The notes under the pieces were generated by a model. It was not told the DNA's origin and did no database searches. It was given only the letters and a program-made list of their open reading frames with translations. The position numbers were made by a program, and so were the translations under genes. Positions 61,027 to 64,000 of a DNA stretch of 64,000 bases are shown here, one piece after another (the stretch's first letter is position 1; each line of letters starts with the position of its first letter). The stretch is from Streptomyces pinistramenti (GTDB lineage Bacteria; Actinomycetota; Actinomycetes; Streptomycetales; Streptomycetaceae), in the NCBI RefSeq assembly GCF_020564935.1, contig NZ_JAJCXB010000017.1, forward strand, positions 62,001-126,000. Reading direction: 5' to 3'.

Positions 61027-62010
61027 ATGTCAGCGAGCGCACCCGTACGCGCGGGCGGCCGGGTGGCGCGGTCCGGGCAGCCGCGGGCGGCGGGCCGGCG
61101 TCCCGCCCGTACGTCCGCCGCCGCGGCGCTGCTGCTGCTCGGCACCCTGCTGCTGCCGCTGAGCCTGACCGCCGTCTGGGCACGCAACGAGCTGACCGAC
61201 ACCCGCCGCTACGTGGCGGCCGTCGCGCCGCTCTCCGGCGAGAGCACCATCCAGAACGCCATCGTCGGTGACGTCACCGACGGCGTGATGGGCCACGTCC
61301 GCCTCGACGGCCTGCTGGAGGCCATCCCGCGGGCCCAACGGCCCGCGCTGCGCGAGCGGTTCACCCGGGGCATCCGCGAGTTCGTGGACAAGCAGGTGCG
61401 CCAGGTGGTGACCGGGCGCGGATTCCCGTCCGTCTGGCGGCAGGTGCACCGCAGCGCGCACCAGGCGCTGGACACCACCCTGACCGCGTACGGCAGCTCC
61501 CCCGTCATCCTCGACCTCACCCCCGTCATCGAACGCGTCAAGCACCAGCTGTCGGCGAACGGCCTGGGCATCGACATCGCCCGCCGGGTGCCGAGCACCG
61601 GCGCCCGGATCGTGCTGCTGCACGCGTCCGACGTGCCGCGCGCCCGCACCCTCTACCAGGCCGTACGGACCGCCGCCCTGGTGCTGCCGCCCCTCGCGGC
61701 GCTGTGCCTGCCGGCCGGGCTGCTGCTGGCCCGTCGCAGGCGCCGCGCGCTGCTCTGCGCGGCGGCCGGCTGCGCCGCCGCCACCGCGCTGCTCGCCGCC
61801 ACCCTGGCACTGGCCCGCAACCACGCCCTGGCGGCGCTGCCCGCCGCGATCCCGCGCCCGGCCGCCGCCGCGTACGCGGACGCGCTGACCGCGTCGCTGC
61901 GCACCGGCATCACGCTGCTGTCCTGCGCCGCGCTGCTGGTCGCCCTGGCCGCCGCCGTGACACCGCCCGCCGCCCGCGCCCTGCGCTCCGTACTCCCCGC
62001 CCGCCGCTGA
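61027..62010 (+). CDS. Integral membrane protein of unknown function
   Basis: A 327-residue protein. A basic N-terminus is followed by a hydrophobic helix (AAAALLLLGTLLLPLSLTAV), an external region of about 160 residues (ELTDTRRYVAAVAPLSGEST, RFTRGIREFVDKQVRQVVTG) and three C-terminal helices rich in Ala and Leu. Proteins of this layout are frequent in Streptomyces without known role. GGAGGAAGGA precedes the ATG at 61027. Confidence 0.78.
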   Translation: MSASAPVRAGGRVARSGQPRAAGRRPARTSAAAALLLLGTLLLPLSLTAVWARNELTDTRRYVAAVAPLSGESTIQNAIVGDVTDGVMGHVRLDGLLEAIPRAQRPALRERFTRGIREFVDKQVRQVVTGRGFPSVWRQVHRSAHQALDTTLTAYGSSPVILDLTPVIERVKHQLSANGLGIDIARRVPSTGARIVLLHASDVPRARTLYQAVRTAALVLPPLAALCLPAGLLLARRRRRALLCAAAGCAAATALLAATLALARNHALAALPAAIPRPAAAAYADALTASLRTGITLLSCAALLVALAAAVTPPAARALRSVLPARR

Positions 62011-62039
62011 CCCGGGGCGCCCGGCTCCGGCACACACAA

Positions 62040-62080
62040 CGGCGTGGCCCCACGGGAGATGTCCCCGTGGGGCCACGCCG
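62040..62080. terminator. Bidirectional hairpin terminator
   Basis: A 17-bp perfect stem (arms beginning CGGCGTGGCCCCACGGG) with a 7-base loop lies between the convergent membrane-protein and oxidoreductase genes. Confidence 0.88.
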
Positions 62081-62099
62081 TGCCGCTGCCGTCCTGCCC

Positions 62100-63041
62100 T
62101 CAGATCGCCAGCACCGTCTTGCCGTGCGCCCGGCCGCTGCGGCTGGTCTCCAGGACGTCGGCGGCCTCCTCCAGCGGCACCTCCCTGCCGACCAGGACCG
62201 TCAGCCGGCCCGCGTCGACCTGCCCGGCGAGGATGTCGAGGAGCTGCGGGGACGGGCGGTTGACGAAGTTGAAGCCGCGGAGGTTGTGCTCGGTGAGCAC
62301 GTCGGCGTCGGCCGAGCCGACGGTCGAGACCGCCGTGCCGCCGTCCCGCACCGTCCGCGTCATCTCGCCGAACTCCTCCGGGCTGCTGGTCAGATCGATC
62401 AGCACGTCCACGCCGTCCGGGTACGCGGCGAGCAGCTGCTCGGCGACCGGGCCCGCGGTGTGGTCGATGACCTCGTTCGCGCCCAGGCTCCGCATCAGGT
62501 CGGCCATGACCGGGCGGGCGGTGGCGATGACGTCGGCGCCGCGGCCGTGCGCCAGCTGCGTGACGAAGGTGCCCACCCCGCCGGTGGCGCCGACGATCAG
62601 CACCCGGCGCCCCTCACTGATCCGGGTCTCCTCGACCAGGTTGTAGGCCGTCATGCCGGCCGTCGGCACGGCGGCCGACGTCGCGTAGGTGACGCTGCGG
62701 GCGGCAGGAGCGAGGGACCGCTCGCCGGTGACCGCGAGTTCGGCGTACGAACCGCCGCCCCGCTCCAGCCGCTGGAACTGCCCGAACACCGCGTCACCGG
62801 CCGTGAACCGCCGTACGCCGGTCCCGACGGCCAGTACCTCGCCCGCCCCGTCCGTCCCCAGGACCAGCGGGAACGAGGTCGTCGACGGATCCCCGAACCG
62901 TCCGTCGGCGACCTTCCAGTCGATCGGGTTGACCCCGGCTGCGGCCAGCCGCACCAGGACCTCCCCAGGCCCTGGCTCGGGCTGTGGCAGATCCATGAGC
63001 TGCGGCTGTGCACCGAATGCGCTGACTGCTACGGCTCTCAT
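62100..63041 (-). CDS. Zinc-independent NADP-dependent oxidoreductase (MDR/quinone-reductase type)
   Basis: A 313-residue medium-chain reductase. The GroES-like N-terminal part contains LVRLAAAGVNPIDWKVADGR and LGTDGAGEVLAVGTGV; the Rossmann part has VLIVGATGGVGTFVTQLAHG. The Cys zinc ligands are absent, as in quinone oxidoreductases. ATG at 63041 follows GAAGGG. Confidence 0.9.
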   Translation of the reverse strand: MRAVAVSAFGAQPQLMDLPQPEPGPGEVLVRLAAAGVNPIDWKVADGRFGDPSTTSFPLVLGTDGAGEVLAVGTGVRRFTAGDAVFGQFQRLERGGGSYAELAVTGERSLAPAARSVTYATSAAVPTAGMTAYNLVEETRISEGRRVLIVGATGGVGTFVTQLAHGRGADVIATARPVMADLMRSLGANEVIDHTAGPVAEQLLAAYPDGVDVLIDLTSSPEEFGEMTRTVRDGGTAVSTVGSADADVLTEHNLRGFNFVNRPSPQLLDILAGQVDAGRLTVLVGREVPLEEAADVLETSRSGRAHGKTVLAI

Positions 63042-63250
63042 CGTGGCGTTCCCTTCCACCCTTCCGACCGGAGGCCGGGGTGGATCGTAAGCACGCCGGT
63101 GCGGCGGGATGCGGCAGGAGAGGAGGCGGCGTCACGGAAGCAACTCGTACGGCCCCCCGGGTGGCGCCCCGATCCGGGCCCGCACCGGGCGGGCCCACCC
63201 GTTTGCCCGCATGAGGGGACCGGCCGTGCGGTGCGGGATTCAATGGGCCG

Positions 63251-64000
<750 letters not shown>

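Overview
This window is high-GC actinomycete DNA, almost certainly from Streptomyces. The reasons are the codon bias, a complete conservon (cvnABCD followed by a CYP157-type P450), XRE/DUF397 and XRE/DUF6879 regulator pairs, a resuscitation-promoting-factor-like LysM protein, TerB/TerD proteins, and a cobalamin cluster led by a B12 riboswitch. The species cannot be told from the sequence. No rRNA, tRNA or CRISPR array was seen.

Layout. 0.9-3.7 kb: a three-gene operon of unknown membrane proteins, two of which share a repeated short glycine/alanine motif. 3.8-7.7 kb: a KimA-like K+ transporter, an ArsB/SLC13-type transporter and a CBS protein. 8-9.2 kb: a GH18 chitinase behind chitinase-type direct repeats; its 3' side has a palindrome running into 22 G. 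9.5-11.5 kb: two CitE-like CoA-ester lyases. 11.7-17.7 kb: a lipoprotein, the Rpf/LysM protein, a broken Asp/Glu racemase gene, small Streptomyces proteins and a fatty-acid desaturase. 18-21.5 kb: a BlaI/M56 pair among TerB, TerD and a small Cys-rich protein; one identical operator-like palindrome occurs three times here. 21.6-24.3 kb: an LCP cell-wall ligase and an aldo-keto reductase. 24.4-30 kb: regulators (HATPase, XRE, DUF397, DUF6879) plus a 36-codon peptide gene fused operonically to a PCMT-like methyltransferase, a candidate RiPP (imiditide-type) locus.

30.2-46.5 kb: cobalamin genes. cobN lies behind a B12 riboswitch; cobG-cobH-cobIJ, cobK/cbiD and cobL-cobM follow. They are interrupted at 40.8-44.4 kb by decayed DNA (a GntR remnant, two transposase remnants and a broken paralogue of the 24.4-25.2 kb gene pair) and a few small genes. 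46.7-47.8 kb: a TsaD-like protein. 48.2-52.4 kb: the conservon operon. 52.4-59.1 kb: an intact P450 and a rotting partial copy of it bracket a small sugar/surface-modification island (XRE regulator with a frameshift, epimerase, glycosyltransferase, hexapeptide acyltransferase). 59-64 kb: a CDF metal exporter, two membrane proteins, an oxidoreductase and the start of an osmoprotectant ABC transporter.

The items most worth a second look are the peptide plus methyltransferase at 27.0-28.2 kb, the shared-motif operon at 0.9-3.7 kb, the BlaI-linked palindromes at 18.0, 19.4 and 21.2 kb, and the duplication that brackets the 53.9-58.5 kb island.
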